Source: CAZJYI01 sp964550025
GTDB lineage: Bacteria; Verrucomicrobiota; Kiritimatiellia; UBA8416; CAYOBW01
Direction: 5' to 3'
Assembly (NCBI GenBank): GCA_964550025.1
Contig: CAZJYI010000059.1
Location: 1 to 61,120 of the forward strand
DNA length: 61,120 bases
The notes under the pieces were generated by a model, which saw nothing but the letters and a program-made list of their open reading frames with translations, was not told the origin of the DNA and did no database searches. Shown here piece by piece: positions 51,469 to 60,620 of the stretch. The translations under genes were made by a program, and so were the position numbers. Position 1 is the first letter of the stretch, and each line of letters opens with the position of its first letter.

Positions 51469-53988
51469 ATGAACACACGCACTCTCAACCTGTTGCTGAC
51501 GCTCTGTATTTCGTTTTGCCTCCTGCCGGTCAATGCGGCCGATGTGCCGGCTGTGCTGCCGCGGCCTGACAAGAAAGCGCCGACGGTCGGCAAGCCGGTC
51601 AAGGTGTACATCCTCGCGGGGCAATCCAACATGGTCGGCTTCGGCACCCTCCAGGGCGCCAAGCCTGCGTACCCGAGTATCTATCTTTCGGCCGACCCGG
51701 GCGTCCGGCCCATGCGGATGCCGGTGGGGTCTTCGGCGCTGCTCCCGCACGGGGTGTATCAGTCTGCCGACAAGAACGCGCCTGCCGGCGCGAAGGTCGC
51801 CATCTACCGGGGCATCTACAGCCCCGATACCGACTACGCGGCGATGAAGCCGGTCAAGGAAACCACCGTCGCCCTGGGCACCGTGTCGGCGCAACTGCCG
51901 GCCATCGAGGGGCCGCACACGGTGGTGGCCAGGGCCTTCATCGATGTGCCGCTGACCGGCGCTTTCGAAATCCATGCCGGTTTCGAAGAAAGCACCCATG
52001 CCGTCGTCGCCCTGGAGGGCAAGGAGGTCTACCGCAGAGATGTCGGCGCTGAGGCGGTCGTGACCACGGTGAGCCTCGAGCAGGGCAAACGCTACCCCAT
52101 CACCATCACCTATCAGAAAGGCGGCTCGGCCGCGCTCTGGCTCAAGCACATCGATCTCAAGGGCAAGGGCGATCTCACCACGCTGACGCAGGCGGGCAAG
52201 TTCCCGTGGTTCGTCGATGACAAGGGCGAGTGGACGGTCCGCAACGACGTGACCTACTGGGAGACTCGCTGCTCGAAGGTCGAAGGCGGCAGTGGCGGCC
52301 CGCTGTCCACCACCTCCAACGGGCGGTTTATCGGCCCCGAGGTGCCCTTCGGCTACGTAATGGGCACCTATTACGATGAGCCGGTACTGCTCATTGAGTC
52401 GTCCATGGGCAACCGTGCGTTGAACTTTGATTTCCGGCCGCCCTCCAGCGGCAAGACAGAGGAGGAGAAGGCGAACAAGTTCTGCGGCTACGAATATGAC
52501 GCCCTGGTGAAAGGCGTCCGCAGCACCCTCGAGAACATCGACAAGATCGTTCCCGGCTACAGGGGGCAGGGCTACGAGATCGTCGGCTTCGCCTGGTTCC
52601 AGGGGCACAAGGACAGGGGACAGACAAAGGAGCAGTACGAGCAGCATCTCGTGAACCTGATCAAGGACCTGCGCAAGGAGTTCAAGGCGCCCGAGATGCG
52701 GGCCGTCGTCGCCACGGTGGGTTTCGGCGGCCACAAGATGGGTGAGGAAGACTATCTGCCGGTCCTGCGCGCGCAGATGGCCGTTGGTGATCCGAAGCAG
52801 CATCCCGAATTCGCGGGCAAGGTGGCCAGTGTCGATACGCGCGGCTTCTGGCGCTCCCAGGGCGACTCGCCCACGGGCGTTGGCTACCACTACAACCACA
52901 ATGCGGAAACCTACGTCCTGACCGGTGACGCTCTCGGGCGCGAAATGGTGAAGCTTCTCGGCGGCAAGGCGGAGAAGCTGGCGCTGCCGCCCGAACCCGC
53001 CCGGCATCCGGACGTGGATCGCGTCTACTCCGACGAAGTGATCGCAACCTACGACAAACGCACCGGCACCAGCCGGATCCCGGAAGAGGCCCGGGATATG
53101 GGACAGGCCCTTGGGCCGATTATCATGGAGGAAGTCGTCCCCGGCTTCATCGAGACCGCCTTCGGGCCGGAGAGCCGCCGACTGCGCGGGCTGGAGCTGA
53201 AGGCACTCGTGAGCGGCGAGAAACCCGCCCGGATGCCTGAGAGCATCGAGAGCCAGGTCGATACGTTGATGCGTTACTACGAGGTCGCCGGCATCGGCGA
53301 CTACAGCTGGAAGCCGTTCGGTCCCGAGATGAAGAAGGCCAAGTGGTCCTACTTCAGTTTCGATCCCCCCGAGAAGCAGGAAGCGGAGAAGAGCAACCGT
53401 TACCGCAAGATCACCTTCCCGAAGGGGATGGAGAACTGGTTTGCCCCCGAGTTCGATCACGCCGCCGCGGGATGGAAGCAAGGGGAGGCGCCGTTCGGCC
53501 AGATGGGGGGCAAGCTTGAAGCCAGACGCCCGGGCTGCAATGGGCCCCATTGCGGCTGCTGCGAGACACCGGCCACTCTCTGGGAAAAGGAGGTACTGTT
53601 GATGCGGCAGACCTTCGACATGCCCCAGGTCAAGGAGGGCCACGTCTACCGTCTCCTTCTCGGCGGCGCAGGCTGCGACCGTTCCGGCGAGGGCTTTGCC
53701 ATTTACGTCAACGGCAAGCTTCTCACCCAGGTCAACGGTGGTTTCTATCGGTACTCCGGGATCCGCGGCGCGTATCTCTACAAGGACATACTGCCGGAGT
53801 TCAAGGGCGGGAAAGTCACGATCGCGGTCATCAACTTCCTGCGGTACACCCACTTCCGAAACAAGACCACCTACTTCGGACCGCATCCCGATTACTACGC
53901 CAAACCCGTCCCGCCCAACGGCCACGTCAGCCTGTGGATGGAAGAGGCAACACTCTCCTCGGACGTCCTGCAGGCGGCGGGGAAATAG
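51469..53988 (+). CDS. Secreted SGNH esterase with inserted PA14-like domain
   Basis: 839 residues from ATG 51469 with GGAGGAG upstream. A signal peptide (LNLLLTLCISFCLLPVNA) is followed by an SGNH start KVYILAGQSNMVGFGTLQ. A PA14-like beta domain is inserted at about residues 100-230 (VVARAFIDVPLTGAFEIHAGFEE, LWLKHIDLKGKG). The SGNH part resumes with IESSMGNRALN, GFAWFQGHKD and VGYHYNHNAETYVLTGDALG. The last 200 residues are a second beta-sandwich (YRLLLGGAGCDRSGEGFAIYVNGKLL) preceded by a cysteine cluster, PGCNGPHCGCCETP. It probably deacetylates a polysaccharide outside the cytoplasm. A long antisense frame over this gene is a shadow. Confidence 0.78.
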   Translation: MNTRTLNLLLTLCISFCLLPVNAADVPAVLPRPDKKAPTVGKPVKVYILAGQSNMVGFGTLQGAKPAYPSIYLSADPGVRPMRMPVGSSALLPHGVYQSADKNAPAGAKVAIYRGIYSPDTDYAAMKPVKETTVALGTVSAQLPAIEGPHTVVARAFIDVPLTGAFEIHAGFEESTHAVVALEGKEVYRRDVGAEAVVTTVSLEQGKRYPITITYQKGGSAALWLKHIDLKGKGDLTTLTQAGKFPWFVDDKGEWTVRNDVTYWETRCSKVEGGSGGPLSTTSNGRFIGPEVPFGYVMGTYYDEPVLLIESSMGNRALNFDFRPPSSGKTEEEKANKFCGYEYDALVKGVRSTLENIDKIVPGYRGQGYEIVGFAWFQGHKDRGQTKEQYEQHLVNLIKDLRKEFKAPEMRAVVATVGFGGHKMGEEDYLPVLRAQMAVGDPKQHPEFAGKVASVDTRGFWRSQGDSPTGVGYHYNHNAETYVLTGDALGREMVKLLGGKAEKLALPPEPARHPDVDRVYSDEVIATYDKRTGTSRIPEEARDMGQALGPIIMEEVVPGFIETAFGPESRRLRGLELKALVSGEKPARMPESIESQVDTLMRYYEVAGIGDYSWKPFGPEMKKAKWSYFSFDPPEKQEAEKSNRYRKITFPKGMENWFAPEFDHAAAGWKQGEAPFGQMGGKLEARRPGCNGPHCGCCETPATLWEKEVLLMRQTFDMPQVKEGHVYRLLLGGAGCDRSGEGFAIYVNGKLLTQVNGGFYRYSGIRGAYLYKDILPEFKGGKVTIAVINFLRYTHFRNKTTYFGPHPDYYAKPVPPNGHVSLWMEEATLSSDVLQAAGK

Positions 53989-54047
53989 GGCGTGCCGAAA
54001 GATGCGAACGCGTGCCCGTGAGCACGGTTCTCAGCGGGTGACGCACG

Positions 54048-54728
54048 CTACTCCGGGGTGCCACCGCGGGGCGGGAAGAGGCCGAGGCGGTGGGCCCTGT
54101 CAACGGCGGCGGGGGCATTGGTGGCGTCAAGCTTCTCGTAGACGTGGGCGACGTGCGTAACCACCGTGCTCACGCCGATGCCCAGCCGGTCCGCGATTTC
54201 CTTTTTCACCAGGCCCTGTGCAAGAAGCGTGAGAATCTCCATCTCGCGTTCCGAGAGCGGCCGTTCCACTTCCCGTTCCGGTAGTCTCCCCTGCAGCGTC
54301 CGCAGGATGAATCGGGCCACGCCGGCATCCAGCGACGCCCCTCCCTCCATTACGGTGCGGATGCCCTCCGTGATCTGCTTCACCCTGGAGGACTTCAGCA
54401 GGTAGCCCGCGGCGCCGAGCCTGATGGCACGCAGCACGTCCGCTTCCCTGTCGGACTGGGTCAGCACTATGATCCTGGCATCCGGGATGTCCTCACGGAA
54501 GAACGGGATAGCGTCCAGGCCATCCATCCCGGGAAGTCGCAGGTCCAGCAAGATCACGTCAGGCTTGGCGCGTTTCCTGTGGTCCTGCAGGGCACGCCAC
54601 GCCATCTCCACCGTCCCGAACTGGCAGGTCAGTTCCATGCCCCGCTCCCTGGCCAGGGCAAGCTCCACAACTTCCCGGTACTCCGGGCTGTCCTCCACCA
54701 GCATGACGCGGATGGGTCGTTGGCTCAT
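54048..54728 (-). CDS. NarL/LuxR-family response regulator
   Basis: 226 residues. The receiver domain (1-125) has VMLVEDS, phospho-acceptor Asp62 in VILLDLRLPGMDG, the Thr in IIVLTQSD and Lys in GAAGYLLKSS. The LuxR-type HTH is at about 155-210 (LSEREMEILTLLAQGLVKKEIADRLGIG). It should bind DNA as a dimer after phosphorylation, probably by the sensor kinase encoded 409 bases upstream on the same strand. The stop lies near the convergent end of the esterase gene. Targets are unknown; the neighbouring secreted genes at 57-60 kb and the island are candidates. Confidence 0.88.
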   Translation of the reverse strand: MSQRPIRVMLVEDSPEYREVVELALARERGMELTCQFGTVEMAWRALQDHRKRAKPDVILLDLRLPGMDGLDAIPFFREDIPDARIIVLTQSDREADVLRAIRLGAAGYLLKSSRVKQITEGIRTVMEGGASLDAGVARFILRTLQGRLPEREVERPLSEREMEILTLLAQGLVKKEIADRLGIGVSTVVTHVAHVYEKLDATNAPAAVDRAHRLGLFPPRGGTPE

Positions 54729-54833
54729 GGTTCTCTCCCGGGGGCTGTTACGGCTCTCTCACTGATCCGAATCGCACTCAGTCAAGGGCCGCCAGTGTCC
54801 GAATCCCAAAGCGGCCGACGGCCACAAGCAACG

Positions 54834-54923
54834 AGACTCGTGTGTATGAGTAGGTGTACGAGCACGAGGAGACGGCATTCCCCGTATCCGTACTCGTACA
54901 CGTACTCCTACACGCCAATCTCC
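54834..54923. repeat. Inverted short-tandem-repeat hairpin element C (12-bp unit)
   Basis: Left arm units GTGTATGAGTAG and GTGTACGAGCAC are in tandem (54841-54864). The right arm read on the other strand gives GTGTAGGAGTAC and GTGTACGAGTAC. Both use a 12-bp period and can pair. It lies between the kinase and regulator genes. Confidence 0.7.
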
Positions 54924-55015
54924 CCTTCTCCGTTATCTACGCGAAACGCACAGAGCTTACGGCTTCAGGACCTAATCGTGATCGTCATCCGAGTCCCAGA
55001 AGTGAGTACGGAAGC

Positions 55016-55086
55016 GATTCATGATTAGCGATTAGCGATCCGTGATTCACAAATCGAGAATCATCAATCGCTAATCATCAATCAAA
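55016..55086. repeat. Inverted short-tandem-repeat hairpin element D (7-bp unit)
   Basis: Left arm heptamers GATTCAT, GATTAGC, GATTAGC, GATCCGT, GATTCAC are followed by a right arm that reads GATTGAT, GATTAGC, GATTGAT, GATTCTC on the other strand. It lies 51 bases downstream of the kinase stop. With element C it fills the 408-base gap 54729-55136, in which no gene is seen. Confidence 0.75.
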
Positions 55087-55136
55087 CCCAAAGGATCGGG
55101 AGTCCCCAATCCCGTGCCACCCTTCATTCCTTTCCA

Positions 55137-57137
55137 CTATCCGCGTTTGCGATCCCGCGCCATCCTCCACCCTCTGGCTCGGAGCGTCAAGGTGATGCGC
55201 GTTCCGCCGTCCGGGGGTGACTCGACGGCGACGCAGGCGCGGAGCAACCGTGCCCGCCGCCTGAGTGACGCGGGAATGGGGCGAGGGTCTGCGCCGGGCA
55301 ATCCCCGCCCGTTGTCGCTGACGGCCAGGCGGACTTCCCTGCCGTCGGCAGTTATCTGCGTGCTGAAGCGGGTGGCGCCGGAGTGGCGGCTGATATTGAC
55401 CAGGCACTCCTTGTAGAAGAGGAAAAGGTCGACGCGCGTGCGCGGCTTCAGGCGGTTGAGGTGGTCTTCGCCCGTCACCGCGAAGTCGTGATCGAGCTTG
55501 GCCATGATGCGTCCGGCGGCGCGCCGCATATCCGCCGTCAGTCCCGTATAGAGCTCATTGGCTTCGAGGATGTCCGTACAGTGACGCATGGCCGTACCAG
55601 TCCGTTCGGTCACAGCTCGGATGCGTTCGTGCAGCATGGCCGACTCCTCCGGGTCACCGGCATCCGCGGCCAGATCGCTCAACAACCCTATGGCGTGGAG
55701 ATTTGCGCCCAACTCGTCATGCAGGTCCGCCGCAAAACGTTCTCTCATGCGCGCGATCTCGCGCATCTTAACCACCCGGCTGATCAATGCGATGACGACG
55801 ATCCCGGCCGCAAGCAGCGCGGTCAACCTGCCCATCCACACCAGTTTCGTCTTCTGGCGCGCATAGTGGCGGTTCAGCTCGGCAACCACAAGGGGCCGCT
55901 CCGCTTCGAGGTCGTGACGCCGGGCCAGCTCCTCGAGCCACTGTCGAACGGGCAGAATCTGGCCGTAGAGGTTGCAACCATCGGTCAGTGCGGCGAGCGA
56001 GCGGGCGGTGGAATCCGCTCCAAAGCGTGCATCAACCGGTTTGCCTAGCGCCACATTCGTGCCCCGTGAAAAGCACTCGATCTCGGCCAAACCGACTTGC
56101 GAACCGGCGGGCTCATGTACGGTGTTAATGTAGGGTTCAACGGCCGTGAGTCGAACATAGCGACAAGGGGTCTCATGGAAGCGCCGCATGATGATAGGGC
56201 CTACATCGTAGACTGTCTCCGCGTGGTAGTCGGTCAGGCTTTCCGCATCCGAGAAATCGGCCCGTATCGCCCCTGCCACGACAAATCGCGGCGGGATACC
56301 GAAATCTGGCGGCGTCGACGGCGGAACCGTGTCGCTCACATCTGTCGCGTGCAGGTGAATCCGGTTCAAGGGATGGACGGCTCCGAGGTCGATGGTGAGC
56401 GTCGGCCGGTTGCCGATTCCGACCTTGCTCACGAAGGCCAGGCTCTGTTCACCAAGGTAGGCATCCATGAGATACGGCAGGAACCCGTCGACCAGGTACT
56501 TCCGTTGACGGGCGCCGCTCTGATCCGGTTCCGGCGTGCGCGTCACCACCGGCTGTCTCAAGGCGACGTTCTCCTCGCCACTGAAGACCAGGATCTCGGA
56601 TAGCTGCAGAATGTACTTCCCGTCCCAGGCGCGTGGCGAAAGGGTCGTTGCCTCGAGGCGAACCCACGAGGCGGTCGTTCGAGGGAAGCTGACCACGACG
56701 GGGGCGATACGCGGTAGAAGGCCGTCCTTCGCCGCGACGGCGGCCAGGACGGTGCCGTTCGTATCGCCTCCCGTGCCGGCAACGATCCTGAATTGGGCCG
56801 GGAATCCATCGGCCCGGAAGCCGGTCTTCGTGTCGCGCCAGATGGCGGGAACCAGCACAACACTATCGATGGTGACCTCCCCCTCCAGTGCGATACGGAC
56901 CCACTCGGCATTTGAAGGCTCCGTATGTGGTTCGGAGCGCCATCCCACAGCGCCCACGCCGCTGCGAAGGCTGGCGCGGGCAAGCGGCTCGAGCTCGGCG
57001 TCCAACTCGACGAGCCGCTGCTCGAGGTCCGTCAATGACAGGTCTTCGAGCCGTCCGGGCGCAGCGGCGCAAGCGAACGCGAACAGTATCGTGCTGCTCA
57101 GTACGGCGTGTGTGAAGAGTGTCCGTCTTCGACGCAT
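55137..57137 (-). CDS. Sensor histidine kinase with discoidin-like extracellular region
   Basis: 666 residues from ATG 57137 with GGAGAGG upstream. A signal or anchor (LFTHAVLSSTILFAFACAA) is followed by two beta-rich modules at about 55-220 and 225-400. They resemble F5/8-type C (discoidin) domains: KYILQLSEILVFSGEENVALRQP and CRYVRLTAVEPYI with AEIECFSRGTNVALGKPV. A transmembrane helix (LTALLAAGIVVIALISRVV) precedes the HisKA_3 motif RFAADLHDELGANLHAIGLLSD with His473. The ATPase has FYKECLVNISRHSGAT and VSDNGRGLPG; the usual G2 box is weak (SLRRRARLLRACVAVE). The sensor probably binds a carbohydrate and signals to the LuxR-type regulator. Confidence 0.85.
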   Translation of the reverse strand: MRRRRTLFTHAVLSSTILFAFACAAAPGRLEDLSLTDLEQRLVELDAELEPLARASLRSGVGAVGWRSEPHTEPSNAEWVRIALEGEVTIDSVVLVPAIWRDTKTGFRADGFPAQFRIVAGTGGDTNGTVLAAVAAKDGLLPRIAPVVVSFPRTTASWVRLEATTLSPRAWDGKYILQLSEILVFSGEENVALRQPVVTRTPEPDQSGARQRKYLVDGFLPYLMDAYLGEQSLAFVSKVGIGNRPTLTIDLGAVHPLNRIHLHATDVSDTVPPSTPPDFGIPPRFVVAGAIRADFSDAESLTDYHAETVYDVGPIIMRRFHETPCRYVRLTAVEPYINTVHEPAGSQVGLAEIECFSRGTNVALGKPVDARFGADSTARSLAALTDGCNLYGQILPVRQWLEELARRHDLEAERPLVVAELNRHYARQKTKLVWMGRLTALLAAGIVVIALISRVVKMREIARMRERFAADLHDELGANLHAIGLLSDLAADAGDPEESAMLHERIRAVTERTGTAMRHCTDILEANELYTGLTADMRRAAGRIMAKLDHDFAVTGEDHLNRLKPRTRVDLFLFYKECLVNISRHSGATRFSTQITADGREVRLAVSDNGRGLPGADPRPIPASLRRRARLLRACVAVESPPDGGTRITLTLRARGWRMARDRKRG

Positions 57138-57322
57138 GGCCTCTCCATACCACAGCTTCACAGCCCGTGGCACGGCTCAATTGCGCCCGCTGACGAACTC
57201 GATCGGCATCCTAAGAAATGGGGATACACGCGTTCTGGTGATTCTGTCAGCATACATAGTGGACTGGAAGCGTCTTCCGGCGGACGTAGTAGGCACCGCG
57301 GAGTACAGAAGGAGAAACGCAA

Positions 57323-58087
57323 ATGAAGAGAGCACTCACTGGATTGGCATTGTCGGCGCTACTGGTTGTGGTTTCGCAGGCGCAGACCAAGACCTGGGAC
57401 GGCGGGGCCAGCGGATCGTGGAATACGGGCACGAACTGGGATCCTGACGGCGTGCCGGGTGCTGGTGACAGCGTTCTCGTGGTTACCGGTGCGTCGGTCA
57501 CGGATGCGCCCAACACGTTCGGCAGCCTGGAGGTCCAATCGGGCGCCACGGTCACCTTCGTTGCGAACCTGGGCGGCGGCAAAGCGATCAACAACTCCGG
57601 AACGCTGAACCGTGCAGGCGTCTGGCGCCTGGGCGGCTCGACCATCGAGATGACCGCGACCAGCCGCTTCGGTTCCGGAATCACCTTCCTGGATACGGGG
57701 GGCGCGACGATAAACTTCACGGACGGCGCCGCCTTTGACAACGCGAACATGCCTTTCGAACACAAAGGGATCAACACGTTCGGCTACAAGCTGTCCGCGA
57801 CCGGGTTCACGACCCTGCTTGCGGGCTGGGTCAGGAGCGGCGCTCCCCCCGCCCTATGGGCTGACGCGACGTACAACATCGACATCTCGGAATACGACCT
57901 CGACAACGGGGCCACCGTCACGCTGGCGGACTACAGCGGTTCCACGATGCCCGCCCTATTCGATCCGACCGTCAACATAGAGGCAGGCTCGAGCGATCTC
58001 AGTGCGACTCTGGATTTCGAGGACACGCTGCACAAACTCGTCTTGACCATCACACCGCCTAAAGGCACGGTCTTCATCATCAAGTAG
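57323..58087 (+). CDS. Secreted beta-rich protein with autotransporter-repeat-like start
   Basis: 254 residues. The signal peptide is KRALTGLALSALLVVVSQAQ, followed by TKTWDGGASGSWNTGTNWDPDGVPGAGDSVLV, the pattern found at the head of autotransporter-associated beta-strand repeat proteins in Verrucomicrobia and Lentisphaerae. The rest is Gly/Thr/Ser-rich with beta-strand periodicity (FGSLEVQSGATVTFVANLGGG). No beta-barrel or PEP-CTERM sorting motif follows, so it may be a small soluble or surface protein. AGAAGGAG lies about 10 bases before ATG 57323. It is divergent from the kinase gene. Confidence 0.7.
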   Translation: MKRALTGLALSALLVVVSQAQTKTWDGGASGSWNTGTNWDPDGVPGAGDSVLVVTGASVTDAPNTFGSLEVQSGATVTFVANLGGGKAINNSGTLNRAGVWRLGGSTIEMTATSRFGSGITFLDTGGATINFTDGAAFDNANMPFEHKGINTFGYKLSATGFTTLLAGWVRSGAPPALWADATYNIDISEYDLDNGATVTLADYSGSTMPALFDPTVNIEAGSSDLSATLDFEDTLHKLVLTITPPKGTVFIIK

Positions 58088-58111
58088 ATGGACGTCGCCC
58101 GAAAGGCCCCT

Positions 58112-58237
58112 TGGAGGGCGAAGCTGTGCTGAGCCGAGTTCAAGGACGTGCGAATGGTCTGAGCCAGGCCGGGCGGCTCCTTACTGGCTCGAAGCACGTG
58201 CGCCCTTGCTCGCGGCTCAGCACAGCTTCGCCCTCCA
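58112..58237. repeat. Long inverted repeat (REP-like) between secreted genes
   Basis: A 25-bp perfect inverted pair (58112-58136 with 58213-58237, containing TGGAGGGCGAAGCTGTGCTG) extends imperfectly to about 40 bp per arm, with an inner GGCCGGGCGGCTCC segment. It fills the gap 58088-58293, where no gene is seen. It could be a REP/BIME-type element and a substrate for the RAYT protein. A frame that reads from 58111 into the GH36-like gene crosses it and is not a real N-terminus. Confidence 0.75.
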
Positions 58238-58293
58238 TTGAACGCTCGTTGAGGTCTTGTGTACCGTTACGCATCAATTCACAGGGAGATCCC

Positions 58294-60579
58294 ATGAGAG
58301 CAAGACAATGCTGTATCCTTACCGTCGCCGGATTCGTAATCTGGTGTTCGTCCACCGCCGCAACGGCCGAGGCGGCAGCGTGGGCGAGGTTTGCTGAAGA
58401 CGGCCGCTCCATCGTGGTTGACGCGGAAGGGATTTCCTCTTTTGCCGCGGTCTCGTCCGCCGTGTTTTCCGACGGGCAGAAGAATGGGCGTGTCGGCGTC
58501 CGGAACGACCCGATGGTGGGGGCCGTCCGCCATAGCACGCGTGCTACTCCCTTTGGCGACGCCGCCGTCAGCGAGGCCACGTTCGGCAGAGAGGACGCTC
58601 CTTTCCGGTACACGCTGATCTTGAGACGTCTCAAGAGTCTGCGTGCGTTCACGGTCCAAGCCGTGTTTCACAACCATAGTACGAATGACGTCAAGCTGCA
58701 TGCGTTCGACCTTCTGGACACACGCAAAGGCGCCGGCGGGGATTTCGCGGTGGCGACTGCCGGCAATTGGCTGGTGACACCGCTGATGGATGACTCGGCC
58801 GCGTTGCCCCTGAGCGAAATGGAAAAGAACGTCAAAGAGGCGGCGATGTTCTATCATCGCAATGGAAACGGCTTCCTGGTGGGGCCCGTCGGACCCGCTG
58901 AAGCGTACACGTGTGTCGAGGTGCGGGATCAGTCCATCAAGGCCTGGGTCCAAATGGACGGCGTACTCGTGCGGGCCGGCGAAAGCCGCCGCAGCGAAGA
59001 GATGGTTTTCCTGTTCGAGCCTGTCGACACCGCCACGGATGTATGGACGCGCTGGGTGGCCGTCACCCATGGCGCGCGAACACACCGCGGCCCCGTATAC
59101 GGGTGGTGCAGTTGGTATGACCGCACGACCAAGATCGACGAAGCGCACGTCATGGACGTCGTGAAGACGATCGCGGGCAACCCGAATGTATTCGGCAAGG
59201 GGATCATCCAGATTGATGACGGTTACCAGAAGATGGACGGCGACTGGAGCGCGAACGAGAAGTTCCCCTCCGGCATGGCGGCGGTTGCCGCGCGCATTCG
59301 CAAGGCCGGTTGCATACCCGGCGTGTGGTTTGCGCCGCTGATGATCAACCCCGACCACCCGTGGGGCAAACAGCACCCGGATGCCATTCAGAAGAATGCG
59401 AAGGGGATCGCGAGCTTCATGAACGCCAACCCCTTCCATCCGGCCGGCGCCAACTGGATCAATCCCTCTCACCCGGAGTCGAAGAAGTTCCTGTTCAACA
59501 TCATCAAAGCCGCGCGTGAACGCGGGTACGGCTACATCAAGATCGATTTCAACGGGATCGGGAGCCGCTTCGTCGATCCGACCAAGACCCGCATGCAGAT
59601 CTTTCGGGAACTCTACACCTTGTATCGCGAGGCGGCGGGCGAAGAGATGTATATCCTCTCTTGTCTCGGGAGCCCGACCCGCGGCGTTGTGGGTTTCATC
59701 GACTCGGCCCGCGTCGGCCCTGATTCACATCCGGCCCATTTCGAGAAGTGTCTGAAATCGGTATTGCGCTTCCAGATCTACGACAACGTCTGGTGGCAGA
59801 ATGACGCGGACGTCTCCTATCTGGCTCCCAAGCTCGAAAGCCGCCGCGTAGGCTACACGCCCCAGGGCGAGGGCATGTGGCGAACCTGGCACAATGTCGT
59901 GGGCCTGGTGGGCGGCACCGCCATGATCAGCGAACCGGTCAACATGCCCGACGTCAAGGAGGTCTGGCGCCACTATGAGATCATGCGCCCCGGCAGCCGC
60001 GAGCCGGCGCGGCTGCTTACGTTGGGTCGGTCGCCTGACAACACCACCTTCGGGTTCGTCGCCAGGCGCCCCTACGGCGACTTCGCCGTCTACAACCTCT
60101 ACAACCCGAACGAGAAGACCACGCACATCAACCTCCGGTTCGACTGCACCGGCCTGCCCATGGCCCGGAAGTGCGCCGTCTTTGATTTCTGGCAGAACCG
60201 AGTCATCGCCTACACCCAGGGCTCCTACAACACCGTTCCCCTGGAGCAATACTCCTCCGCCCTCGTGCGTTTTACGCCGCTTGACCCGGACCGCCCGACC
60301 CTCGTCGGATCGGATCTGCACCTGTCGATGGGGGCGACGGAAATCAACGACATCCGCATCGCACCTGCGAGAGTGGAGATCGACCTCAGCGATGCGGGTG
60401 CGCAGGCCGGCTCCCTGACGTTCCACAGCAAGAAACCACTGGCCGCAGCCGGCTCGGAGAATTGCAGGGTGACCGCGGTCGAAGAGCTCCGAGACGCTCT
60501 CTGGAAGGTAAACATCGCAGGCCGCAGGTGGGGGAAAACGCAGTCTGTCCAGTTGCAGGTTGGGCGAAAAGACGAGTAG
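58294..60579 (+). CDS. Secreted GH36-like alpha-galactosidase (melibiase)
   Basis: 761 residues from ATG 58294, with AGGGAG upstream. A signal peptide (CCILTVAGFVIWCSSTAATA) precedes an N-terminal beta domain, the TIM barrel beginning at GPVYGWCSWYDRTTKIDEAHV, and GIIQIDDGYQKMDGDW. The likely nucleophile is Asp418 in YIKIDFNG and the acid/base is Asp477 in RVGPDSHP, the layout of GH36/GH31-clan melibiases. A C-terminal beta domain follows (FGFVARRPYGDFAVYNLYNPNEK). It probably removes alpha-galactose outside the cytoplasm, in contrast to the cytoplasmic GH110-like and GH4 enzymes. Confidence 0.82.
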   Translation: MRARQCCILTVAGFVIWCSSTAATAEAAAWARFAEDGRSIVVDAEGISSFAAVSSAVFSDGQKNGRVGVRNDPMVGAVRHSTRATPFGDAAVSEATFGREDAPFRYTLILRRLKSLRAFTVQAVFHNHSTNDVKLHAFDLLDTRKGAGGDFAVATAGNWLVTPLMDDSAALPLSEMEKNVKEAAMFYHRNGNGFLVGPVGPAEAYTCVEVRDQSIKAWVQMDGVLVRAGESRRSEEMVFLFEPVDTATDVWTRWVAVTHGARTHRGPVYGWCSWYDRTTKIDEAHVMDVVKTIAGNPNVFGKGIIQIDDGYQKMDGDWSANEKFPSGMAAVAARIRKAGCIPGVWFAPLMINPDHPWGKQHPDAIQKNAKGIASFMNANPFHPAGANWINPSHPESKKFLFNIIKAARERGYGYIKIDFNGIGSRFVDPTKTRMQIFRELYTLYREAAGEEMYILSCLGSPTRGVVGFIDSARVGPDSHPAHFEKCLKSVLRFQIYDNVWWQNDADVSYLAPKLESRRVGYTPQGEGMWRTWHNVVGLVGGTAMISEPVNMPDVKEVWRHYEIMRPGSREPARLLTLGRSPDNTTFGFVARRPYGDFAVYNLYNPNEKTTHINLRFDCTGLPMARKCAVFDFWQNRVIAYTQGSYNTVPLEQYSSALVRFTPLDPDRPTLVGSDLHLSMGATEINDIRIAPARVEIDLSDAGAQAGSLTFHSKKPLAAAGSENCRVTAVEELRDALWKVNIAGRRWGKTQSVQLQVGRKDE

Positions 60580-60620
60580 CAAAACACCAGACAGGTCGGC
60601 TGCTCTAAGGTTGGCCCCTA

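Noticed and set aside
51337..53925. 862-residue antisense frame over the SGNH/PA14 gene
   Set aside because: It mirrors a real gene with signal peptide and motifs, shows no conserved domain, and arises from high-GC codon bias.
58111..58293. N-terminal extension of the GH36-like gene
   Set aside because: It reads through the inverted repeat, while ATG 58294 has a ribosome binding site and signal peptide.
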